A stretch of 64,000 nucleotides of DNA from Streptomyces sp. HUAS MG91. GTDB taxonomy: Bacteria; Actinomycetota; Actinomycetes; Streptomycetales; Streptomycetaceae. Both the position numbers and the translations under genes were made by a program. Location: NCBI RefSeq assembly GCF_040529335.1, contig NZ_CP159534.1, forward strand, positions 6,200,001 to 6,264,000. The letters are read 5' to 3'. Position 1 is the first letter of the stretch. Each line of letters opens with the position of its first letter. The notes beneath the pieces were generated by a model. That model had not been told where the DNA came from. It did not search any database and saw nothing but the letters and a program-made list of their open reading frames with translations. This document shows, in pieces, positions 18,753 to 26,881 of the stretch.

Positions 18753-18809
18753 GGACATCCGAAGGACGTCTGGACATCCGAGGGACGTCTGGACATCCGA
18801 GGGACGTCT
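18753..18809. repeat. 19-bp tandem repeat between effector and immunity genes
   Basis: Three consecutive copies of GGACATCCGAGGGACGTCT (the first has A for G at position 11), beginning directly after the effector stop. More degenerate relatives (GGACGTC, CTGAACG) continue to about 18960. The unit contains the palindrome GACGTC. No gene fits here, and there is no hairpin terminator. Confidence 0.85.
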
Positions 18810-18975
18810 GGGCGTTCAGGACGTCAGGACGTCTGAAAGTCAAAAAGCCTGAACGTCTGAAAGCCTGAATGTCTGAAGGACACCTGAGTACGTCCGCGGA
18901 CCACGGACGCCTGAACACGCCCGAAGAACACCTGAACAGGGCCTGCGGGCGTCCGAGGCCCCGAAAGGGAGCAGC

Positions 18976-21279
18976 ATGACCAGCGAGAACCAGGAGCCCG
19001 CCCCCGCCGAAGCGTTGAGCTCCCAGGAGGCGGCCGACCGGATCGTCGACGACTGGCCCTCGCTCAAGGGCTGGGGCGTGCACCGCGTCGTGGACCCGTC
19101 CGGCGCGCAGGGCGCGGAGGTCCTGCGGGCCGTGCGCGAGCGCGTGCCCGACAGTGTCCTGGTCGACGCCGCCGGGCGCACCGCGGACGACGTGTTCACC
19201 GAGGTCGTGACCGCCCTCGGGGCACGGTTCAAGACGCCCTCCGCCTGGTCACGGAGGCTGCCGAAGAAGCCGGCGCGGCTGGTCCTGCTCGTGGGCGCCG
19301 ACCTCGTCGGCCGTACGCGGACGAGCGGCGATCCGCGACGACTGCTGCAGGCCCTGAACAGGCTGGGCGGGCTGGGGCACACCGTCTTCGCGGCTGTACG
19401 CGATCCAGAGTTCGGCGACGACTCGTCCCGCTCTCTGCGCCTCGCGGCCGAGCCGCCGGCCTTGGACGAGGTTCCCGCCGAGGTGCGGGCGCTGGCGCTG
19501 GCCGAGGCGCGGCACGTGCCGTACGCCGTCTGGCGGGAGCTGGTCGCGGGCCTGACCGGACAGCGCCCCGACGCCGGCCGGACGGCGGACCTGGCCACGG
19601 AGGAGAGGGCACGGAGCCTGCTCCTCGTGGACCCGGACGCGGAGACGGTGTCGTTCCGGGACGAGACCGTCGCCCGCACGCTCCGCGGGCAGCTCCCGGC
19701 GGAGGACCGGGCCCGCACCCACCACCACCTCGCGGAACATCTCGCGGACCGGCTCGCCGATCACCTCGCCGACGCACCCGGACAGCCCGCGCCGACGGGG
19801 TCCCCGGGCGCGGAGGAACCGGCGGAGACCGGCTCCGTGGTCCGCTACGCGACGACGGCGCTCGCCGCCCACTGCGCGGCGGCCGACCTCGCCGCGGGCG
19901 ACACGACGTACACCCGGTTCACCCAACTGCTGCGCCGGACCCGGCTCGTGGCCCACCTCGCGCCCGAGTCGCTGCTGGAGGCGGCCGAGGGCGCGGGCCT
20001 CGACGAGGCTCCCGCCGGATCGGTGCTCGCCGACGCCGTGCACGCGCGTGACTACGCGCTCCTGCCCTGCGACCAGGGAACCTGGGTGGCCTGGCTGCAT
20101 CTCCAGGCGACGGTGCGCGGTGACACCGAACTGGCCGACGGCCTGGCCGCCGCCGGTGTCCGGACGCCCTGGCGGGTGACGTGGACGCGCTGGCGCCCGC
20201 CCGCCGCGCTGCACCTGTCCTATCTGGCCTTCTCCGCGGTCATCGACCTGATGGAACTGCGCCTCGACGACCGGCCCGTGGCCGCCGCGGTCGCCTACCG
20301 CGACCGGCGGCGCCACGTCACCCTGTACGACCCGCGGAGCGGCGAGGAACTGGCGACGGCGCCCTGGGAACTGGGCCAGGACCCCGAGGAGGCGCTGCCG
20401 GGCCTGCGCTGGCCGACCGCCGGAGGCGAGGACGACCGGCCCGAGCCCGAGCCGGTGAACGGCACACTGCTGGACGCCGGACCCGTCACCATCGGCGACA
20501 GCGTGGTGATCGCGGGCCACGGCGGCCTGTTCGGCATCGAATCCGCGCCCGGCACGCCCTTCACCGGGATCACCCGCCGCCCGGGAGGCCGCGTCGAGGC
20601 CGCCTGCCCGGCCCTCCTGAGGGCGCCCGCCACCGTCCCGCGCCACGGCCCGGCCCCCCGGCCCGCCGACCTGGACACCCTCTTCGAGGACGAGGACGGC
20701 ACGCTCGTCGCCGTGCCGGAGCCGCTGCTCCCCGCGGACCTGACGCACGCGGCCACCCGTGAGTTCCTGGTCGATCAGGGGATCCCGGCGTTCCGCGACG
20801 TGCACGGCCTCGGGTTCTTCGGCCTCGAACGCGACCCCGACTGGTGGAGCGTGGCGCACGGCACCCACACCGGCCCGCCGCCGCCCCGCCCCGAGCGGCT
20901 GCTGCGCGAGATCGCGGGGCCCGCGGACAGCGCCCCCGACGACGGCGCCGGGAGCGGCCCCGCCGCGCCCACCGGCCCGTACTTCAGGATCGGCCTCTGG
21001 ATGGGCGACGACATCGTCGTCGACGGCCCGACCGGCGCCGTCCTCCACCTGCCCGACCAGGACGACGAGACCCCCGGACGCGCCGAGATCGTGGGCCGGA
21101 GCCTGCACGACTTCCTCGCGATGGTCTCCGTGTGGCTGCTCGGCGTCCACGTCTTCACGGTGACCGGTGACAGCGTCGAGACCCGCGAGATCGCCTCCCG
21201 GGTCAAGGGCCTCCAGTCCACGCTGGACCCGGTCGGCGCCGCGGCCGGCATCTGGGGCATCGCACTGATGGACCACTGA
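18976..21279 (+). CDS. ATPase-like/SUKH fusion, probable immunity protein
   Basis: 767 residues. The N-terminal 300 residues look like a P-loop ATPase fold that has lost its Walker A (DPSGAQGAEVL where GxxGxGK would be), with a hydrophobic strand LVLLVGADL at the expected Walker B place. The C-terminal 200 residues resemble SUKH-4 immunity proteins: FLVDQGIPAF near the start, FFGLERDPDW, then YFRIGLWMGDDIVVDG and SLHDFLAMVSVWL. SUKH proteins commonly neutralise deaminase and nuclease toxins. This is the first gene after the deaminase-bearing effector on the same strand, so it is the best candidate immunity gene. A GGGAG ribosome binding site lies close before the ATG. The role of the ATPase-like part is unknown. 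Confidence 0.65.
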   Translation: MTSENQEPAPAEALSSQEAADRIVDDWPSLKGWGVHRVVDPSGAQGAEVLRAVRERVPDSVLVDAAGRTADDVFTEVVTALGARFKTPSAWSRRLPKKPARLVLLVGADLVGRTRTSGDPRRLLQALNRLGGLGHTVFAAVRDPEFGDDSSRSLRLAAEPPALDEVPAEVRALALAEARHVPYAVWRELVAGLTGQRPDAGRTADLATEERARSLLLVDPDAETVSFRDETVARTLRGQLPAEDRARTHHHLAEHLADRLADHLADAPGQPAPTGSPGAEEPAETGSVVRYATTALAAHCAAADLAAGDTTYTRFTQLLRRTRLVAHLAPESLLEAAEGAGLDEAPAGSVLADAVHARDYALLPCDQGTWVAWLHLQATVRGDTELADGLAAAGVRTPWRVTWTRWRPPAALHLSYLAFSAVIDLMELRLDDRPVAAAVAYRDRRRHVTLYDPRSGEELATAPWELGQDPEEALPGLRWPTAGGEDDRPEPEPVNGTLLDAGPVTIGDSVVIAGHGGLFGIESAPGTPFTGITRRPGGRVEAACPALLRAPATVPRHGPAPRPADLDTLFEDEDGTLVAVPEPLLPADLTHAATREFLVDQGIPAFRDVHGLGFFGLERDPDWWSVAHGTHTGPPPPRPERLLREIAGPADSAPDDGAGSGPAAPTGPYFRIGLWMGDDIVVDGPTGAVLHLPDQDDETPGRAEIVGRSLHDFLAMVSVWLLGVHVFTVTGDSVETREIASRVKGLQSTLDPVGAAAGIWGIALMDH

Positions 21280-21337
21280 TGGACCACTGACGGCCCGCCG
21301 AGCACCGCCGGACCGACGCGACAGGGACCACGTATCC

Positions 21338-22665
21338 ATGTACGAGAACGTCACCACGGACACCGCGGCCGAACGGATCGTGGAGTGGTGCCGGGCGGGG
21401 GACCGGGGCGTGGTCGAGCTGATGGGCTCGACGGGTTCGGGCCGCACCGCGGCGCTGCTCCGGGTGCGCCGCCTGGTGCCGGACGCGGTGTGGGTGGACG
21501 CGGCCGGGCTCGGGGCGGACGAGGTCGCCGACCTGGCGCGGGACGCGCTGCGCGGGCGGCACGGCCGTGGTCCTGGTCGCCCAGGCGCAGCGGCTCGCGG
21601 GCACGCACGGCGTCGGCTACCCCGAGGCGGCGCTGACCACCCTGAGCAGCCGCGTCGCCGGGGCCCTGGACGCGCTGCTCGTCGTGGAGGTCGACTGGCA
21701 CGACGAATGGTCCGCCGCGCGCCGCCGCCTGGAGGTGGCGGTACCCGCGCGCACTCCGGCCGACGCACGGTCGGCTTCCATGTCGCGGGAATGGGCTCTC
21801 CAGGCACTGGCCCTCGCCCGCCGCGGGCTGGTCCCGCTGGAGGTGTGGCGGCGGCTCTCACGCTCCCTGAACGGGGGAGACCTCGACTTCCCCGTGGACG
21901 ACCCGGACGTCTTCGCCGTCGGCGACGCGCTGGGCGCGCTGGCGTCCTCCGGGCGTCATCGACCCGCGCCGCGTGTTCCCCGGCCCGGTCGTCGGGCTCG
22001 CCCTCGCGCCCGACGGATGGGACCCGCGGGGAAGAACGGCGGTCGTGGCCCAGGACGACACTCCCTCCACGCCTCGTTTCTGGGTGTTCGACGCGGCTAC
22101 GGGAGAGGTGCTCGCCGGACCGTGGACGGGTGCCGTACCCGACTTCGGGCAGAGCGAGCCGTGGTGGCGGGGCGGCTGCGGGCGGCTGCGGAGCTGGGCC
22201 GCGTTCGACCCGTTCCCGGCGGGGCCGGGGCTCGTGCGGGACCGGCTGCGGGCGGGTGACCTCGTCGTGGTGGCGTCGGCGGGCGGGATCTTCGCCGTCG
22301 AGGCGACCGCGCCCGAGCGGTTCCCCGACGGTTTCCCCGGACCACGCACCGCGGACGACGAAGACGAAGACGAAGACGAAGACGAAGACGAAGACGAAGG
22401 GGAGGGCTGGGAGGACGACGATGAAGAGGACTGGGACGACGAGGATGACGTCGACCTCGACCTCGACCTCGATCTCGATCTCGACGCGGGCAGCGGCGAC
22501 GCGTACAGGCGGACCGTGACGTCATCCACCGAGGCCCGGACCGCGACCGCGTACACGCGCGGCGAACTCCTCGCCCTGCGCGACGAACTGGAGAGTCATC
22601 TGCTCGCCATCAGCCCGCACGCCGCGTACAGCTGGTGGACCGAGGGCCTGTACGAGGTGCTGTGA
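21338..22665 (+). pseudogene. Frameshifted P-loop protein related to the ATPase-like/SUKH fusion
   Basis: The reading frame changes twice. From ATG 21338 the first part carries an intact Walker A (GSTGSGRTAALLRVRRLV) in the same place as the degenerate one of the gene before. The frame moves on by one near 21560 (continuing VVLVAQAQRLAG) and again near 21955. Removing one G from the GGG run there would read ASSGVIDPRRVFPGPVVG smoothly. The last frame ends at a TGA at 22663-22665 and contains long Asp/Glu runs, then a short helical tail. It looks like a second immunity-type gene broken by two single-base insertions, or two sequencing errors. Joined, it would be about 440 residues, shorter than its neighbour. 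Confidence 0.65.
22357..22398. repeat. GACGAA hexamer repeat encoding Asp-Glu
   Basis: Seven perfect copies of GACGAA. A second short repeat (GACCTC/GATCTC, Asp-Leu) follows around 22452-22485. Both lie in the broken immunity-type gene and are slippage-prone. Confidence 0.85.
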
Positions 22666-22718
22666 CGATGGCCCCGGACCCGCACGCGGCCGTGTTCGTC
22701 GCCGGAGCCCGGGTCCGT

Positions 22719-22724
22719 TAGGGT
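22719..22724 (+). promoter_or_regulatory. TAGGGT -10 box of a probable leaderless transcript
   Basis: TAGGGT is followed by exactly seven bases and then the ATG at 22732, and no ribosome binding site is present. The same spacing recurs before dapA, ftsK and rimO in this window. No good -35 box is seen. Confidence 0.5.
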
Positions 22725-22731
22725 CGCGGGC

Positions 22732-23103
22732 ATGACACGTACGGGTGGGGACGGCACCGGCCTCCAGTGGGAGGGTGACTTCTCGCGTCAGTGGGAGAGC
22801 GAGCTGCCGCCCGAGGCGCGGGCGCTCGCCGAGGAGCGGGCGCGGGTCGCCGAAGTGCTTCGGCGCGAGCGGCTGCGCGGGATCGTGTGCGCCGCCGTGT
22901 TCGTCGCCGCGGCGCTCGCCGCGCTCGTCGGACAGGCCGTCGGGGACGCCGGCGCGGTGGCCCTGACCGCCAACGCCCTCGGTGTGCTGGGCGGCTGCGG
23001 CGCGCTGTGGCTCGCCGTGCGCGGCGTGGCCGGGGCAGGCCGGACCGGACTGTGGCTGATGGTCGGATCCGCTCTGGTCATCGCGGTGGGCCAGGCGGTC
23101 TGA
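22732..23103 (+). CDS. Small membrane protein, three TM helices
   Basis: 123 residues. A charged, helical N-terminus of about 45 residues is followed by three hydrophobic helices (about 48-70, 75-95 and 100-122). The gene has its own probable leaderless promoter and faces the minus-strand ESX-type gene tail to tail across 19 bases. Function is unknown. Confidence 0.6.
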   Translation: MTRTGGDGTGLQWEGDFSRQWESELPPEARALAEERARVAEVLRRERLRGIVCAAVFVAAALAALVGQAVGDAGAVALTANALGVLGGCGALWLAVRGVAGAGRTGLWLMVGSALVIAVGQAV

Positions 23104-23122
23104 CCCACCCCGCGCGCGGTCC

Positions 23123-23599
23123 CTACACCGACTTGGTCATGTGGGACACGGTGCCGCCGTTGCCCGCGGCGAAGTCGATGTCGTTCTCCTGCTGACGGAT
23201 GAGTTCCTCGTTGAAGGACTCGTTCTCGTCGTGGTTCTTGGCCATGGAGCTCAGCGCGCCGCCGATGTTCGTCAGCTCCTGCGCCAGGTGGTTCATCGAC
23301 TCGAACATGCCGGTCTGCAGGCCCTCGTAGGCGATGCCGAACTTCTCACCGATCTCGTCGTCGCCCCACGGCGGCATGTTCGCCTTGTCGGCGAAGCTCG
23401 TCAGGCCCTGCACGAAACCCTCGACCTGGCCCTGCTGCGGAGCGGCCGGCCCGCCGCTGGTGGGCGAGCAGGCGCCGACGGACGCCAGGCCGTTCTGCAG
23501 CGCCGCCGCCGCGGCGGAGAAACGGCTGCCCAGGTCCTGGAAGTTCTGGCCCTCGCGGGCCAGGGACTGCGTATCGGTACGTATTCCTTCGCGAGGCAT
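23123..23599 (-). CDS. ESX/WXG100-superfamily protein at the end of the eccC operon
   Basis: 158 residues and largely helical. A WXG-like turn is seen at PPWGDDEIGEKF (Trp 78), with long amphipathic helices before and after and a polar tail. Slightly longer than classic WXG100 proteins, it fits the wider ESX substrate superfamily. An AGAGGAACACC stretch precedes the ATG. It is the last gene of the minus-strand operon that begins with eccC, which supports a role as a secreted substrate or co-substrate. Confidence 0.65.
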   Translation of the reverse strand: MPREGIRTDTQSLAREGQNFQDLGSRFSAAAAALQNGLASVGACSPTSGGPAAPQQGQVEGFVQGLTSFADKANMPPWGDDEIGEKFGIAYEGLQTGMFESMNHLAQELTNIGGALSSMAKNHDENESFNEELIRQQENDIDFAAGNGGTVSHMTKSV

Positions 23600-23697
23600 G
23601 GTGTTCCTCTCGGGTGGAAGGGCGGGGGAAGAGCTGTGCGCGGGCGGTGCACGGACCGCTCAGGACGGTGTCCTCGGCGGTGCCGGGACAGGCCCGC

Positions 23698-24729
23698 TCA
23701 GAACAGGCCGTGCCACATCTGCTCCACGATCACCGACCACCAAGTGCCGGAACTCTCGAAGCAGGTGGCGTCGAGGCCGAAGAGGCGGTCCTGGAGCTCG
23801 GCGACCGCCGCACCCGCCTCGTAGGGGTTCATACCCAGCATCAGGTCGCGGGTCGCGACGAGTGCGGCGAGGGAGTGCGCGAAGGCGGCGACCGAGCCGT
23901 TCACATAACGGCCGCTGCCCGTCTCGGGGTTGGCGGCCCACACGGAACCCGCCCCCTGCTGCACCGTGATCACGTACCGCCCGTCGGTGCCGATCCGGGT
24001 GTGCGCGGAGAGCACCTCGGCGGCGCTGGGCGACAACTCGGCGCCCGCCGCCCGCAGTTGCGTGGCCGCGTCCGCGAACAGGCCGCCCGCCGGCGGGTCG
24101 TCGGGCCGGTCCGCGGTGAAGAAGAAACGGACGTCCGCCGGGACGCCGGTGCCGGTCAGCGTGGACCGCGCCGCGTCGGGCAGCGGGGCCCCGGCGACCA
24201 GCGCGCTGTCGTAGCGCAGGACCCCGAGCCGCTCCGGCAGCGCCCCGGAGAGACTCTCCGCATAGGGCGCGGGAGCTGTCGCCGGGTCGGGCGCCGGCAC
24301 CCGGTGCGGGTGCGGCGGCGGTGCCTGACCCGTGAGCCGCGCCATCGACTCCACCTGCGCGGTGAGCGCGGCGACCCCAGCCGCCCGCTCGGCCGCGTCC
24401 CGGCCGTAGCCGTGGCTGGACGAGAGGGACGCGGTCGGGAAACCGGCGGTGAGGGCTTCGAGGGTGTAGCCGCCGGGGAGCGAGGAGGGGCTGAGGTCGG
24501 TGTGGACCGCCAGCACGTTCCCCGCGGGGACGGCCAGGCGGCTCAGGTCCGTCCAGCCCTGGTACTCGACGTGCGGCAGGCCGGGGGCGGAGACGCGGGT
24601 CAGGTACGTCTCCTCGCCGGTGCGCGGGTCGATGTACGTGAACACGGCCGTGTTCCCCGGGCCGGTCACGGCGCGGGCGTCCGGCGCCGGGCCCTGGTGC
24701 CGGGTCTGGTCCTGGTCGGGGGTGGTCAC
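23698..24729 (-). CDS. SUKH-type protein in the eccC operon
   Basis: 343 residues from a GTG that overlaps the stop of the ATPase gene (GTGA), so the two are translationally coupled. The first 150 residues include a beta-rich part (VFTYIDPRTGEETYLTRV). The C-terminal 150 residues have the look of SUKH-4 proteins: RYVITVQQGAGSVWAANPET, then RYVNGSVAAFAHSLAALV, and a final WWSVIVEQMWHGLF. SUKH proteins are usually toxin-immunity proteins, but no toxin is encoded next to this copy. Its place in the eccC operon raises the option of a chaperone or gatekeeper for substrates. The fold call is moderate and the role is inferred. Confidence 0.6.
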   Translation of the reverse strand: MTTPDQDQTRHQGPAPDARAVTGPGNTAVFTYIDPRTGEETYLTRVSAPGLPHVEYQGWTDLSRLAVPAGNVLAVHTDLSPSSLPGGYTLEALTAGFPTASLSSSHGYGRDAAERAAGVAALTAQVESMARLTGQAPPPHPHRVPAPDPATAPAPYAESLSGALPERLGVLRYDSALVAGAPLPDAARSTLTGTGVPADVRFFFTADRPDDPPAGGLFADAATQLRAAGAELSPSAAEVLSAHTRIGTDGRYVITVQQGAGSVWAANPETGSGRYVNGSVAAFAHSLAALVATRDLMLGMNPYEAGAAVAELQDRLFGLDATCFESSGTWWSVIVEQMWHGLF

Positions 24730-26381
24730 GCCTGGGTCTCCATCGGCTGAGGGCGGGGCAGGGTCGGAGGTGGTGTCACGGCCGGCGGGGCGTCCGGGAC
24801 GGCAAGCTCCGGCCGGTCGCGCAGGGCCTGGGCGTACGCGGGCAGTCCGTCCTCGTCGAACGCGGCGGCGAGCACCCGCGCCCGCAGCGGAGGGTCGGCC
24901 AGGGTACGGGTGAGCAGCGGCGCCGCCCACAGATAGGTGCGGGCCGCGTCCTGGAGCTGCCCGGCCGCCGCCTCGTCCGCGGCGACCTCCTCGACGGCCG
25001 CGCGCAGCACGACCGGGTCGGCGTACGCCATCAGCGACGGGTCGGTGAGCAACCGCGGCAACTGGCCCGCCCCCAGCGCGTGCCCCACGATGGCGTCCCG
25101 CACATAGGGGTCCGCCAGCGACCAGTCCTGTCCGGGGACCCGGCCGAGCAACTCCGTGGCGACGCTCAGGTGCGCGGCGGCCGCGTCGGGCAGCTCGGCA
25201 CGGATCGCCGCGGCGAGGGCGGGGTGGTCCAGGGCGATCAGGGCCCCGGACTCCGTCCCGGCACCGGTCTCCGCCTCAGTGGTCCGCAGGAAGGGTCCGG
25301 CGAGCAGCATGCCCGCGGCGATCTCCGCCGCCATGTCCCGCCCGGCCAGCGCGGAGGCGAGCGGCACCCACAGGTGCAGGGGCAGCCCGTCGCCCTCGGC
25401 GAGGGCCAGCGGCGCCAGCATCGCCCGCAGCACGGCGGGGTCGGCGCCGAGCCGGTGTGCGTGCAGGTCGAGGACGTCGGTGAGTGTGGCGGGCGCGTGC
25501 GCCTGCGGCGACGGCGCGGGCTCGGGGGCCAACAGCCAGCCGGCGACGGCCAGCTGGACGATCAGACGGCTGCCGCCCGCGCCCCCGGCGGCGGCCCGCG
25601 CCGCGAGGGCGCCGGCCAGCTCCCGCCGCGCTCCGGCATCCACCGTGAACGGCTGCGCGGAGGCGCCGGACGCGGGGTCGAGGGCCGCCTCGGCCTGGAG
25701 CAGGAGCCCCGCCGGATCGGCGTACTCGGGCGCGTCCAGATCGATGACCCGGACCGTGCCGGGCGGCAGCGCCGAACTGATCAGTGCCGCGGCCGCCCGG
25801 GGAACGTCGGCCAGCAGCCGTACGGAACCGAGCGCGCCCAGCGGCACCAGCAGCTCGCGCGCCATGCGCTCCGGGCCGTGGCCCGCCCGCACCGGACCGG
25901 CCCGGTCCACATCGACCACGACGACGGCGCGCTCGCCGTCGCCCGCGTCCAGGGCCTCGTACACCTGCGTGTCGCGGGCCGCGTCGATGCCGAAGTGGTC
26001 CGCGAGCAGCCACAGCACCTGTGCGGGCGTGCGGCCCGCGGCGCTGGGCACGGCGGGTGCCGGAAGCGGGGGAGGGACGGTCGCCGGATCGAGGCGCGCG
26101 AGGTCGACGCGCTCCCGGTACCCGGGGTCGCAGAGCATCAGGAAGCCGGTCAGCAGCCGCGTGCGGCCGGACCCCGGAGAGCCGGTGACCAGCGTGACCC
26201 GGGGCGCGCCCGGCGCACCGGCCCGCCACGCGGCCAGGTCGCGCAGCGCGGCGGTCCGCCCGCCGATGAACGGATGCGGCTCATGGCCTCGCCCCGCGCC
26301 GCCGCCTCCCGTGTCCCCGCTCCCCGCGCCACCGCTCCGGCCGTCGCCGGACGGCGGCGTCGGGCTGCTCGGCTCGCTCAT
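24726..26381 (-). CDS. P-loop ATPase of the eccC operon
   Basis: 551 residues from ATG 26381; an open frame upstream lacks a good start. A disordered Gly/Ser-rich N-terminus (about 35 residues) is followed by an ATPase domain with Walker A GSPGSGRT (about residue 70) and a Walker B-like strand AVVVVDVD (about 150). The remaining 330 residues are mostly helical and Ala-rich, as in STAND-type or AAA ATPase helper domains. There are no membrane helices. It overlaps the SUKH-type gene and shares the N-terminal ATPase theme with the genes at 18976 and 21338. Pairing of a P-loop protein with a SUKH domain therefore occurs three times in this locus. Confidence 0.65.
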   Translation of the reverse strand: MSEPSSPTPPSGDGRSGGAGSGDTGGGGAGRGHEPHPFIGGRTAALRDLAAWRAGAPGAPRVTLVTGSPGSGRTRLLTGFLMLCDPGYRERVDLARLDPATVPPPLPAPAVPSAAGRTPAQVLWLLADHFGIDAARDTQVYEALDAGDGERAVVVVDVDRAGPVRAGHGPERMARELLVPLGALGSVRLLADVPRAAAALISSALPPGTVRVIDLDAPEYADPAGLLLQAEAALDPASGASAQPFTVDAGARRELAGALAARAAAGGAGGSRLIVQLAVAGWLLAPEPAPSPQAHAPATLTDVLDLHAHRLGADPAVLRAMLAPLALAEGDGLPLHLWVPLASALAGRDMAAEIAAGMLLAGPFLRTTEAETGAGTESGALIALDHPALAAAIRAELPDAAAAHLSVATELLGRVPGQDWSLADPYVRDAIVGHALGAGQLPRLLTDPSLMAYADPVVLRAAVEEVAADEAAAGQLQDAARTYLWAAPLLTRTLADPPLRARVLAAAFDEDGLPAYAQALRDRPELAVPDAPPAVTPPPTLPRPQPMETQA

Positions 26382-26514
26382 GTGCCCTGTCTCCCCCGGT
26401 TGTCGCCGTGTCACCCTCGCACCGCACGTCCGCGTCCGCGCGTCCGTCGAGGGTGCGTCGATCACTGCCTGTCGAGTCTAGTGCCGGCCGCGGACAACCG
26501 GCCCGGATCAGGCG

Positions 26515-26787
26515 TTAGCCCCGCGCCACCTCGCGCCGGTACAGCTCGATGGCCGAGTCCGGCGGGAAGTTCGGCACGTACATCGTCGAACCGTCCGTCT
26601 TCGAGATCACCAGATGGCTGCCGCCGTAGCTCGGCGGCTCGGTCGGCGGGAACGTCGCGTAGATCAGGAAGCCCAGGTCGAACTCCTGGACGTTGAGCGT
26701 GGCCGGGGTGCCGTCCGCGCACAGGGGCTGGAACGACGTCCGCGCGATCGCGAGCGCCTCGTCGGTGGTGCGGGGTGCGGTGGTCAA
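26515..26787 (-). CDS. YrhB/Imm35-like small protein
   Basis: 90 residues from a TTG start supported by AAGGAG about nine bases upstream. The pattern of one N-terminal helix, a strand FDLGFLIYATFPP, then GGSHLVISKTDGSTMYVPN and a final helix AIELYRRE, matches what I know of the YrhB (Imm35) family, whose members are predicted immunity or stress chaperone-like proteins. It lies 94 bases downstream of eccC on the same strand. Alternative: a lineage-specific secretion accessory protein. Confidence 0.55.
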   Translation of the reverse strand: MTTAPRTTDEALAIARTSFQPLCADGTPATLNVQEFDLGFLIYATFPPTEPPSYGGSHLVISKTDGSTMYVPNFPPDSAIELYRREVARG

Positions 26788-26881
26788 GTTCCTTCTCCTT
26801 CAGGCTGGTTGTGCGGACGGCGCCGGAGACGAGTGCCTCCGGCGCCGTACCGTACCCGGGGAACCCGGGGCATCGCGGGCG

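Noticed and set aside
15531..18758. A 1075-codon minus-strand frame across the effector gene
   Set aside because: It consists of Val/Gly/Arg and Leu/Val repeats that mirror the low-complexity linkers of the effector. No start signal or domain.
24726..24930. Longer N-terminus for the SUKH-type gene (start at 24930)
   Set aside because: The extra 67 residues are Arg/Pro/Gly-rich antisense-like sequence inside the ATPase gene. The GTGA overlap at 24726-24729 is the better start.
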